From CAZHTF01 sp964535305 (GTDB taxonomy: Bacteria; Planctomycetota; Phycisphaerae; UBA1845; Fen-1342), in contig CAZHTF010000008.1 of NCBI GenBank assembly GCA_964535305.1, forward strand, positions 14,806 through 78,805: a DNA stretch of 64,000 nt, given 5' to 3'. Position numbers and translations under genes: made by a program. Shown here in pieces: positions 1 through 7,356 of the stretch. Position 1 is the stretch's first letter, and every line of letters begins with the position of its first letter. The notes under the pieces are model-generated. The model made no database searches and had not been told where the DNA came from. It worked only from the letters and a program-made list of their open reading frames with translations.

Positions 1-45
1 CCATTGGAGACGTACGTGCTTCGCGACGCGCCCAACCAGGTTCAT
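1..45 (-). CDS. Start of a gene that runs off the left edge
   Basis: An ATG at 45 on the minus strand opens a frame with no stop before the window edge; only MNLVGRVAKHVRLQW is visible. A good purine-rich ribosome-binding site (AGGGGAG, about 8 bases upstream) precedes it. It lies 44 bp downstream of the polysaccharide deacetylase and in the same direction, so it is probably the next gene of the polysaccharide operon. Nothing can be said about function from 15 residues. Confidence 0.5.
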   Translation of the reverse strand, partial: MNLVGRVAKHVRLQW

Positions 46-89
46 TGTCTTAGCTCCCCTCCCACCGTCCCCAATCCTCGCAAGCGCGC

Positions 90-842
90 TTAGACACCCG
101 CGAAGGCCCGCGCTCTGCGAATGCAGCGTCGAAACCAAAGATAGTAGTCCAATCGACCCTGAATTGCAGCCGAGAATCGATGAAGGTCCTGTAAATAGAA
201 CGTGTCCAGACGCGGAAGCCGCTCGCGCGGCTCACGCGCGGCGCGCTTCAGCACCGTCGTCACCGCGGCGGAAAAATGCCGTCGGGCAGCGGCGTAGGCA
301 GACTCCGTCGTGTCGCCATACGGATATGCGAAACTGGTCGGCGGCGCGCCAAGCTGCTCGGCGATCGCGTCGCGCGATTGCGTCAACTCATGCTCGATCT
401 GCGCGGGGCTCAGCCTGCTCAGCCGCGGATGCGTCGCAGTATGCGCTCCAAACTCGACGCCGGCCGCGGCCATCTCGCGAACCTGGTCCCATGTCAGTGT
501 TGCCTGGCGACCGAAACCCGCCGGCGGCGCCTCCCAGTCGTTGAACGCCGCCATGAAGTCAGTAACCAAGAAAACCGTCGCGCCAAAGCCCAGCTCACGC
601 AGCACGGGTAGCGCCTGCTGATACAGGTTCGCATAACCGTCGTCGAACGTAATCACAGCATCGTTCGCGGTCCACTCGCCGCGCTGCTCGCGCTGCGCGA
701 GCGCCGTCTGTAGCGAAACCCCGCGAAACCCCAGCCGGGCCAGCGTGCGCATCTGTGCGGCGAAGGTCTCGGGCTTGAGCGAGATCACCGAGCCGCTCTG
801 GTCCAGCGAGTGATACGCCAGGATCGCGATCTGCCCGCTCAT
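90..842 (-). CDS. Polysaccharide deacetylase (NodB domain, CE4 family)
   Basis: This 250-residue protein carries the NodB homology domain of carbohydrate esterase family 4, which removes N-acetyl (or other acyl) groups from polymeric sugars. The metal/base motif TFDDGY is at residues 65-70 and the zinc-binding HTATH motif at 134-138; FAYPYG near 175 is a further family motif. No signal peptide or membrane segment is visible, so it may act on a cytoplasmic or lipid-linked intermediate. Its ATG overlaps the stop of the upstream glycosyltransferase by 4 bases (ATGA), pointing to translational coupling within the surface-polysaccharide operon. The true substrate is unknown. Confidence 0.9.
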   Translation of the reverse strand: MSGQIAILAYHSLDQSGSVISLKPETFAAQMRTLARLGFRGVSLQTALAQREQRGEWTANDAVITFDDGYANLYQQALPVLRELGFGATVFLVTDFMAAFNDWEAPPAGFGRQATLTWDQVREMAAAGVEFGAHTATHPRLSRLSPAQIEHELTQSRDAIAEQLGAPPTSFAYPYGDTTESAYAAARRHFSAAVTTVLKRAAREPRERLPRLDTFYLQDLHRFSAAIQGRLDYYLWFRRCIRRARAFAGV

Positions 843-1795
843 TCGTGCGCTTCGGTCGGGCCGCCGGGGTTGGCAGTAATGTAGCCGACGAATTCGCCGA
901 ACGACCAGATCGTCTCAAGCACCAACAACAGCGGAACGCAGGCCAGCAATGTGCCGACGCGCTGCCTCTTACCAATGCCGCGGCTGACGATCCGGAACGT
1001 CAGCAGCAGCGGCAACACGAACGAGAGGGCGGCGTAGACGAAGCGCTTCGCACCGATGCCCTTGGCGCGGGTGCCGGCGAACGAGCGGCCCCAGACGAAG
1101 CGCTCGGTGAGCGCGGTCGCGAGCGTCAGGCCCGTGCGCGTCTGATAGACCACCATCCCCGGATCCAGCCGCAGCTCGCGGCCCAGGTCGCGCAGCTTCC
1201 AGTTGACGAAAGTTTCGTGAAACGCGTCCTGCCAGCATTCCTGGACGCTGGCGAGCGCTTCGCGCTTGTACGCGCAGTTGCTGTCGCTAATGAACTCGCT
1301 GGGACCATCGGGCACCGGGCTCTGGTAGCGGCCGAAGTCGGCGTAATACACCGCCCAATTCAGCAGCTTGTCGACGCCGTTGTCGACCGTGCCGCCCACG
1401 CCGGCGTAGGGCTGCTCATGCACGCGCAGCGCTGTGTTGACCCAGTCTGGCCCGGGCGTGCCGTGATCCTCGAGCAGCGCCAGGATTCGCCCGCGCGCGG
1501 CTTTCAAGCCGATCGCCCGCAGAATGTCATGATGCTCGCGGCTGAAGTTCCCGAAACGCCGCATGTCGACCTGTGCGCGGCAGTCGATGAACGTGGCCCA
1601 GGGGAAGCGGGCGCGCAGCTCGTCGACGCGCTCCAGCCGCGCATCAAACGGCACGAGCACCTCGGCGCTGTGCTCGCGCACGCCGCTCTCGATCGCGGAC
1701 AGGCAGGTCGCCATCGGGTCATGCCCGCCGGCAATGACCGCGACAACGATCGAGATCGGCGGTGGATTGGGGGCAACCGCGGAGTCAGTCATCAT
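839..1795 (-). CDS. Glycosyltransferase family 2, membrane-associated
   Basis: The protein begins with the GT-A fold signature PISIVVAVIAGG and continues through a nucleotide-sugar binding domain, with SDSNCAYKREAL in the acceptor part. It ends in hydrophobic stretches (LSFVLPLLLTFRIV and TLLACVPLLLVLETIW) that should anchor it in the inner membrane. I placed the start at the ATG at 1795 (or the adjacent one at 1792) because residues further upstream look non-coding. It closely resembles the next gene upstream in order of motifs, spacing and C-terminus (GEFVGYI versus GEWMGYL), so the two are probably tandem paralogues. Donor and acceptor sugars cannot be told from sequence. Confidence 0.85.
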   Translation of the reverse strand: MMTDSAVAPNPPPISIVVAVIAGGHDPMATCLSAIESGVREHSAEVLVPFDARLERVDELRARFPWATFIDCRAQVDMRRFGNFSREHHDILRAIGLKAARGRILALLEDHGTPGPDWVNTALRVHEQPYAGVGGTVDNGVDKLLNWAVYYADFGRYQSPVPDGPSEFISDSNCAYKREALASVQECWQDAFHETFVNWKLRDLGRELRLDPGMVVYQTRTGLTLATALTERFVWGRSFAGTRAKGIGAKRFVYAALSFVLPLLLTFRIVSRGIGKRQRVGTLLACVPLLLVLETIWSFGEFVGYITANPGGPTEAHE

Positions 1796-1891
1796 TGTTC
1801 CGAATGGATGCTGCGTTGCGACGCGAACGCTTCGCGACACGCGTAGCGCTGAATGCGCGCGTCCGCGCCATTCGTCTCCGCCGCGAGCGGC

Positions 1892-2788
1892 TCATTCGAT
1901 CTTGGTCAGTGCATCGCCGGGGCCGAAGAGGTATCCCATCCATTCGCCCCAAACATACGTGACATTCACCGGGATCAGGATCGGCAGCGCCGCCATGAAC
2001 TTTCCGGTGTGCTGCTTCTTGGCGAAGACGCGCGACGCGGTGCGGAACATCAGCAGCGGCACGATCAGCGGCGCCAGGAAGATGTACGCCGCCCGAAACA
2101 GCGGCGAGACATGCGGGCGGCGGATGCCGGCGAAGGCCTTGCTGAACAGAAATCGCTGCCACAAGTAGTACTTCAGGCCGAATGGACCGGTGTGATACAC
2201 CACCAGATCGGGCTCGTTCAGAAATGATTCGCCCGAAGCCAGCAGCTTGGTGTTCAGCTCCGCCTCCCAGTAGCCGTTGCTGCAGCCCGGCAGGAACTTC
2301 TGCATCAGCTCGCGGCGATAGACGCAATTCGCACCACAGACGTTGTAAGACGGGCCGCGCTCGTAGGGCGGCATGTAGGCGTTGTACTCGGTGAAGTACA
2401 CGGCCCAATCCACGATCCGCGGGTAGTTGTCGTCATGAATCGGGCCGCCGATCGCCGCGACGCCGCTGCGGATCGTCCGCAGGATGACCTCGATCCAGTC
2501 GCCGCGGGCCACGCAGTGCTCTTCGATGATCGCGACATGCTCGGCGCGGGCCTGCGCGATCGCGTGGCGGCGCAGGTCGGGCACGCTCTCGCCCGCGGGC
2601 CGGCGAATCAACTGCACCCAGGGAAATTCCCGCTCGATGCCGGCCGCCACTTCGCCGCCGGCGCGGTCCGCGATCAGAAACTCGACGTCGTCGCGCCGTT
2701 GCGTCGCCAGGGACTCCAGGCAGCGCGTGATGAATGGTGGCCCGACACAGGAGGCAATCACGACCGATAGCGCCGGCTGGTTCATCAA
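1892..2788 (-). CDS. Glycosyltransferase family 2, membrane-associated
   Basis: A 298-residue family 2 glycosyltransferase. LSVVIASCVGPPFITRCLES near the N-terminus is the GT-A start, VCGANCVYRREL is the acceptor-region motif, and two C-terminal hydrophobic segments (YIFLAPLIVPLLMF and LPILIPVNVTYVW) suggest membrane anchoring. The paralogue of the next gene in the operon, it shares the WAVYF...Y and KAFAGIRR-type motifs with it. It sits 84 bp after one GT2 gene and 96 bp before the other. A role in assembling the repeat unit of a surface or exopolysaccharide is inferred from context only. Confidence 0.85.
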   Translation of the reverse strand: MMNQPALSVVIASCVGPPFITRCLESLATQRRDDVEFLIADRAGGEVAAGIEREFPWVQLIRRPAGESVPDLRRHAIAQARAEHVAIIEEHCVARGDWIEVILRTIRSGVAAIGGPIHDDNYPRIVDWAVYFTEYNAYMPPYERGPSYNVCGANCVYRRELMQKFLPGCSNGYWEAELNTKLLASGESFLNEPDLVVYHTGPFGLKYYLWQRFLFSKAFAGIRRPHVSPLFRAAYIFLAPLIVPLLMFRTASRVFAKKQHTGKFMAALPILIPVNVTYVWGEWMGYLFGPGDALTKIE

Positions 2789-2872
2789 CTTTTTCTACGC
2801 GATCGGATGGATCTGGGCAATCCGGCTGCGCAAACGGACCACGCAGCGTTGAGATTCGCTGCGTCGGCGGCG

Positions 2873-3964
2873 CTAGCCGCGCGAACTCTTCAGCACCGGC
2901 GGCGCGGCGCGACCTTCGCCCGAGAGCACGTGCTGCGCGATGCCCACCACCGCCGACAGCCCACAATACAGGAAGTACAGCCAGTGCATCGGCAGCACGC
3001 GCAGCGTGAAGCCAAGGCCACGCCGAACTGTCAGGTAGCGGTAAAAGTCGAAATTCAGAATGGTCACCAACAGCGCCGCGATCAGCGGCGCGGGCCAGAG
3101 CCAGGGCAGCGCGGCGGGCGCCAGCAGCGCCGCCACCGGCAGCCCCAGCAGCGCCAGCAGCGCGACGAACGCCAGGATCACGCTGGCGCGCTGCGCGAAG
3201 CTGACGTTCAGCGTGTTTGGGATCTCGCCCACGCGCAGCATCAGCCGCATCCACGGAATTCCGCGATCGAAAATGTCCGTGCGCACCACGCCCTTGAGCG
3301 TCCAGCGCTTCAGGTGTTTGCACTTCACGCGGCTGTTCAGCACGATGCGATGCCCGGCCTTGTGCAGCCAGGCGCCCAGCTCGATATCCTCAATTGCCGG
3401 GCGGCGATAGCGCACTTCGTCAAACCCGCCGAAATCCAGGAACAACTGCCGCCGCATGGCGCCGCAGCCACTCCAGAAGGTGGGGATGTCGCCATCGAAG
3501 CGCTGATGCACGTAATGATGGAACAGGTTGCGATATTGCGAGAGGAAGCCGGGGTCGGCGGGCGTGTCGTCGTAAGTTCCGATCACCGCGTCGACGCTCG
3601 GATCGGCCAGCGTCTGGGCAAATAGCGCCAGCGTATCGGGATGCACGCAAACGTCCGCATCGATAAAGACCACGCTGCCGCCGCTGACATGCCGCGCGCC
3701 GATATTGCGGGCCCGGGCCGGACCGCTGGGCCCGTCGATCTTCATGTAATTGAAACCGTGCTGGCGGACCAGCGGCTCGAGCGGCTCGCTGGAGCCGTCG
3801 TCGACCACCAGCACGTCGAAATTCTGGAAGTTGGAGGCTCCCAGCGCCGCCAGGCACTGCTTCAGCATCCCGCTGGAGTTGTAGCAGGGCACGATCACCG
3901 AGAGCATCACGTCGGACGCGGCCCTGCTCACTGGCGAAACCTGCGTACTGCTCAACGTCGTCAT
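2873..3964 (-). CDS. Glycosyltransferase family 2 with C-terminal membrane segments
   Basis: A 363-residue GT2 enzyme with the typical opening MLSVIVPCYNSSGMLKQCL (residues 20-38), the DDGSSE motif, and VVFIDADVCV as the DxD-containing metal site. GFDE...IEDIELG corresponds to the ED motif of processive-type GT2 folds. Two or three hydrophobic helices follow residue 260. Its ATG overlaps the stop codon of the degraded SGNH-hydrolase reading frame by one base (TAATG), so its translation was probably once coupled to that gene. It is more canonical than the two paralogous GT2 genes downstream and is likely a polyisoprenyl-sugar or repeat-unit transferase. Confidence 0.9.
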   Translation of the reverse strand: MTTLSSTQVSPVSRAASDVMLSVIVPCYNSSGMLKQCLAALGASNFQNFDVLVVDDGSSEPLEPLVRQHGFNYMKIDGPSGPARARNIGARHVSGGSVVFIDADVCVHPDTLALFAQTLADPSVDAVIGTYDDTPADPGFLSQYRNLFHHYVHQRFDGDIPTFWSGCGAMRRQLFLDFGGFDEVRYRRPAIEDIELGAWLHKAGHRIVLNSRVKCKHLKRWTLKGVVRTDIFDRGIPWMRLMLRVGEIPNTLNVSFAQRASVILAFVALLALLGLPVAALLAPAALPWLWPAPLIAALLVTILNFDFYRYLTVRRGLGFTLRVLPMHWLYFLYCGLSAVVGIAQHVLSGEGRAAPPVLKSSRG

Positions 3965-4431
3965 TATTCCCCCGCGGGAGTTTGCGCCTGGGGCGCAAAT
4001 TCCGTCACAAAACGCGCCGGAAACGCGCCGACCTTCGCCCTTGCGGCCGAAGACAGGTGGATCCCGTCCGGCTCCATATCGGTCGTGGGCGCGAGCTGCT
4101 CAAACAGATCCAGCAGCGGCGCCCTGTTTCGCTGACACAGCTCCGCCAGCTTGCGCAGCGGTCTGTGCACATCGTCGCGATCGTGTTGCAAATACTCCGG
4201 GCGGTATTGGGCGGCGAACGGAAACGCCACCACTGCCAGCCGGACGCCCCTCCCACGACATAGCTCGTGGAGCTGCTCGAACCACGAACTATAGTCGATT
4301 CAGGGTGCGTCTTTCCAGGCGTTCGCCCGGTCGGAGCGTGCGTCAACGACGTAGCCGTAGCTCGCCGCGCTGCTTGACCCAGTGCTGAAACGCGGCGCTG
4401 TCTTGAAGGAACGCGCAGATCCCGCGGATCT
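3964..4431 (-). pseudogene. Decayed SGNH/GDSL-type hydrolase fragment
   Basis: Minus-strand reading from about 4431 to 3964 gives a protein-like frame interrupted by an in-frame TGA at 4300-4302 and closed upstream by another TGA at 4432-4434. After the internal stop it reads IDYSSWFEQLHELCRG, then RLAVVAFPFAAQYR, then LLDLFEQLAP and DGIHLSSAARAKVG. That last segment fits the block V Asp-x-x-His (DGIH) of SGNH hydrolases, which in polysaccharide clusters often act as O-acetyl-related esterases. No block I GDS serine is visible, and the remaining open part (89 residues from a GTG) is far too short for an active enzyme. The stop overlaps the next gene start, consistent with a former operon member. 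A sequencing error could explain one stop but not the missing N-terminus. Confidence 0.5.
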
Positions 4432-4485
4432 TCATCGATTTGCAACCACGCTTGAAATCCGCGCACTCCGTCAGAATTCGGCGGC

Positions 4486-5793
4486 CTACTCGGTCGCCAC
4501 GCGCCCTGCAAACGAGAATGGCGCGGCGCCGGCCGAATCCACCCGTGCCGGCACACCCGCACGGCGCTGCGCGAGAAGCTCGTGCACCACCGCCAGGTAG
4601 TGCGTCAGAAATGGCGCCTCGCCAAACTCGGCGTCATACGCAGCCCGGCCCTGCCGACCCAACTCATCGCGCAGCGCGCGATCGACCGAAAGCCGCTGCA
4701 ACGCGTCGCGCAGCTCGTCCGGCGTGCGATACATCAGGCCTCCGCCATGCGTGCTGACGATCTCTTCCAGCGAGCTCTGGGCGAAGACCACGACCGGCGT
4801 CGACGCGCAGAACGACTCGGCCACGATAATCCCAAAGGTCTCGTAGCATAGCGAGGGCACGACGGTCGCGATCGCGTCGCGATAGAGCGCTTCGAGCTGC
4901 GCGCGGCTGGTGCGGCCCAGGAAGCGAATGTTCTCCGCGCCGGCCGCCAGCGCGCGCAGCGTCGGCTCGTAGTTGCCGTTGCCGGCGATCAGCAGCTCGA
5001 ACTGCGGCAGCCCGCGGAAGATCGGAATGAGCGTCTGCACACCCTTGATCTGCTCCAGCCGGCCGACGAACAGGAAGTATGCGCGACCCTCGTTGCTGCG
5101 CTGCGGCAGGGCCTCAGGCACGCCGGCGCGTGAGTCGAACAGCGGCAGTTGCACCATGCGGCCGCGAATGCCGCGCTCGCGGTGCATCCGCATGGTGAAT
5201 AGGCTCGGGCCAATGAACGCGTCGATGTGCCGCGTCGCACGCCGCATCAGGCCGGTGTGCCGCCAGAGCTGCGGCGGGCGGCGATGGACCAGTTGGCACT
5301 TGATGCACTCGGGTTTCTGACACACTTCGCGATTGAATTTCCAGAGCACGTGCGTCGGGCAGACCAGCCAATGCTCGATCAGCGTGCAGAGCTTCAGCCC
5401 GCGGCCCCAGCCAAACACGCTCGGCCCGCCCAGCAGCGAGACGTTGTTGTAATGAATGACGTCATAATTCGCATTGCGCAGCCAGCGGCGAAGCTGCGGA
5501 CCCTGCAGGCACGGCGAGCCGAGCTGCTGCGTGGCCAGCAGGCCAAGTGCGCCCAGTGGCGTGCGGATCGGCTGCACATCTACGCCGGGCTCGTCGCTGT
5601 AGGCGCTTGTCGGCGGCTTGCCGGCCAGCATCTCGTACGCGGATGGACTGTGCAAAACGCGGACGGCGTGTCCGCGCCGCGCAAGCCCATTGGCCAGCCG
5701 ATGCGCGTAGATGCCATCGCCGCCGAAGTTGTAGGGCGGGTAGAACGTGCTGACGATGCAGAAGCGCAGCGGGCCGGTTGACGTTGTGTTCAC
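4486..5793 (-). CDS. Glycosyltransferase family 4 (GT-B fold)
   Basis: A 435-residue retaining glycosyltransferase of the GT4 type. The N-terminal Rossmann half begins FCIVSTFYPPYNFGGDGIYA, with the Gly-rich acceptor loop. The C-terminal half contains YFLFVGRLEQIKGV and ETFGIIVAESF, the EX7E-like motif that binds the nucleotide-sugar donor. A cysteine-rich stretch in the middle (CPTHVLWKF...CQKPECIKCQ) is typical of a subset of GT4 enzymes. Together with the GT4 gene 42 bp upstream and three GT2 genes downstream it gives five transferases, about what is needed for one oligosaccharide repeat. Confidence 0.9.
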   Translation of the reverse strand: MNTTSTGPLRFCIVSTFYPPYNFGGDGIYAHRLANGLARRGHAVRVLHSPSAYEMLAGKPPTSAYSDEPGVDVQPIRTPLGALGLLATQQLGSPCLQGPQLRRWLRNANYDVIHYNNVSLLGGPSVFGWGRGLKLCTLIEHWLVCPTHVLWKFNREVCQKPECIKCQLVHRRPPQLWRHTGLMRRATRHIDAFIGPSLFTMRMHRERGIRGRMVQLPLFDSRAGVPEALPQRSNEGRAYFLFVGRLEQIKGVQTLIPIFRGLPQFELLIAGNGNYEPTLRALAAGAENIRFLGRTSRAQLEALYRDAIATVVPSLCYETFGIIVAESFCASTPVVVFAQSSLEEIVSTHGGGLMYRTPDELRDALQRLSVDRALRDELGRQGRAAYDAEFGEAPFLTHYLAVVHELLAQRRAGVPARVDSAGAAPFSFAGRVATE

Positions 5794-5835
5794 GTGCGAG
5801 ATCCGGGCGGGATGCGCTGGCGCAAGATCGCGGCT

Positions 5836-7029
5836 CTAGGCCGGGGCGCGCTTTGGGTCGAATTCGTGCAGCACGTCGCGCAAACGACGGGCGGAGATGT
5901 CCCACGAAAACGTCGCCGCGCGTGCCAGGCAACGACCGCGCAGCTCCGTTCGCAACTGAACATCCTCCAACACACGCCGCATCTGGGCTGCGAGCGCCGC
6001 GGCGTCGTCCGCATCGAAGAACAGTCCGGCATCGCCGACGACTTCCGGAAGCGAGCCGCGATTGCTGGCGATGACGGCGGCGCCGCAGGCCATGGCCTCG
6101 ACCGCGGGCAGCCCGAAACCCTCCAGAAATGAAGGGAAAATGAACGCCTGCGCCGCGCACAGCAGGTGGCACAAATCCGCGTCCGGCACGAAGCCAGGAA
6201 AGTGCACCTGGGCCGCGACGTCCAACTGCCGCGCCCGCAGGCAGAGCTCGGCGTGACAGGTGCGGAAGACGTCGCCGGCGTAATCGCCGACAAGAACCAG
6301 CCGCACATCGCGGAGCGCCTCATACTCGCGCAGGCGGGCCAGCGCGTCGATCAGCGTGCCGAGATTCTTGTGCGGGCTGATGCCGCCGAAGTAGACGAAG
6401 AAGCGCTCGCCGCGCTTGACGCCACAGCGATCCAACGTGGCATCGTGCTGGCTGTCGCGTGTATCGACCGGGGCGAACGTGCTTGACGCCGCCTCAGGCA
6501 GCACGCGGACGCGCTGCTCGGCGAGGCGAAAGTGCTGCACCAGGCCGCGCTTGGACGCTTCCGACACCGTCGCGATCAGGCTGGAGCGCCAGACCGCTGC
6601 TCGGCACTTCAGATCCCAGAAGAAGCGGCTGGCGCGGTTGTGAAAAACCAGATGCGGCAGCGTCTCGGCGATGACGTCATGAAACGTGACCACGCACGGC
6701 ACCGAGCCGCCGAGCGGAAAGTACGTGTACACAGCGGGGAAGTAGAAAACGTCGACGCGTTCGCGCGCCGCGGCGCGGCGCATGGCCCACATGTCGCGCA
6801 GCGAGCGGCGGCCGTCGGCAGCGGCGGCCTGCGTCGGCGCGACGCGCGTATCCGCGACCACCAGTTTCCACGCGCCCGGAAACTGCGAGGATTCCGCGGT
6901 CTGCCGATCGGCGAACAGCAGGACTTCATCGTCGCCAGCCTGCCGCGCCAACGCCGTCAGCAGTTCGCGGGTAAAGCGCCCGAAGCCGCGCCTGTTCGAC
7001 CAACTGCTGGCATCGATCCCGATGCGCAT
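5836..7029 (-). CDS. Glycosyltransferase family 4 (GT-B fold)
   Basis: A 397-residue GT4 enzyme. MRIGIDASSWSNRRGFGRFT matches the opening of the mannosyl/rhamnosyl GT4 group. FVYFGGISPHKNLGTLIDAL is the conserved start of the donor domain, and EGFGLPAVEAMACG is the EX7E motif. The stop lies 42 bp before the next GT4 gene, and the start lies 9 bp after the small membrane protein gene, so it belongs in the middle of the operon. Sugar specificity is not predictable. Confidence 0.92.
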   Translation of the reverse strand: MRIGIDASSWSNRRGFGRFTRELLTALARQAGDDEVLLFADRQTAESSQFPGAWKLVVADTRVAPTQAAAADGRRSLRDMWAMRRAAARERVDVFYFPAVYTYFPLGGSVPCVVTFHDVIAETLPHLVFHNRASRFFWDLKCRAAVWRSSLIATVSEASKRGLVQHFRLAEQRVRVLPEAASSTFAPVDTRDSQHDATLDRCGVKRGERFFVYFGGISPHKNLGTLIDALARLREYEALRDVRLVLVGDYAGDVFRTCHAELCLRARQLDVAAQVHFPGFVPDADLCHLLCAAQAFIFPSFLEGFGLPAVEAMACGAAVIASNRGSLPEVVGDAGLFFDADDAAALAAQMRRVLEDVQLRTELRGRCLARAATFSWDISARRLRDVLHEFDPKRAPA

Positions 7030-7038
7030 CGGCGGTGC

Positions 7039-7338
7039 TTAACGCCGCACGCCCACGACGCGGTTGTAGATCCAGCCGATCGCCCAGCCGATCAGCGCGC
7101 CGGCCAGCACGCCCCAGAACAGGCCGACGAATGCGCCCGGCCACGAGACCGAATATCCCGGGAAATAGTGCCGCAGCAGGCTCAGATGCTCACCCACCCG
7201 CGGTCCGCCGCGGATCACCAGCCAGATGGTCATGATGAACAGCGCCAGCCCGCCAATCGCGCCGAAGACCAACGCGAGAATTCCGGCCTGCAGCCGGGCG
7301 ACCGCCCGCGTCACTTCGCGTTCCGCTTGAATTGTCAC
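7039..7338 (-). CDS. Small two-helix membrane protein, paralogous to the tail of its neighbour
   Basis: A 99-residue protein of unknown function. It has two hydrophobic helices (about 19-43 and 68-92) separated by the loop GGPRVGEHLSLLRHYFPGYS (44-63) and the motif VSWPGAFVG. The same arrangement, GGPRTGETLGLLRHY...GYSVSWPGALLG, forms the last hundred residues of the FAD oxidoreductase encoded 18 bp upstream. The two therefore share a membrane module, once free-standing and once fused. With the FAD gene upstream and the GT4 gene 9 bp downstream it is clearly part of the polysaccharide operon. It may bring the oxidoreductase or a transferase to the membrane, but that is speculation. Confidence 0.8.
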   Translation of the reverse strand: MTIQAEREVTRAVARLQAGILALVFGAIGGLALFIMTIWLVIRGGPRVGEHLSLLRHYFPGYSVSWPGAFVGLFWGVLAGALIGWAIGWIYNRVVGVRR

Positions 7339-7356
7339 GACACTTGGCCTCCGTGC

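Noticed and set aside
2433..3323. 296-codon minus-strand frame between two glycosyltransferase genes
   Set aside because: Overlaps both GT2 genes in another frame, and the composition (Arg, Ala, Gly) is typical of a shifted frame.
4005..4562. 185-codon minus-strand frame over the SGNH remnant
   Set aside because: Different frame from the recognisable DGIH segment, with an unbalanced Arg/Ser/Thr composition; treated as noise around the pseudogene.
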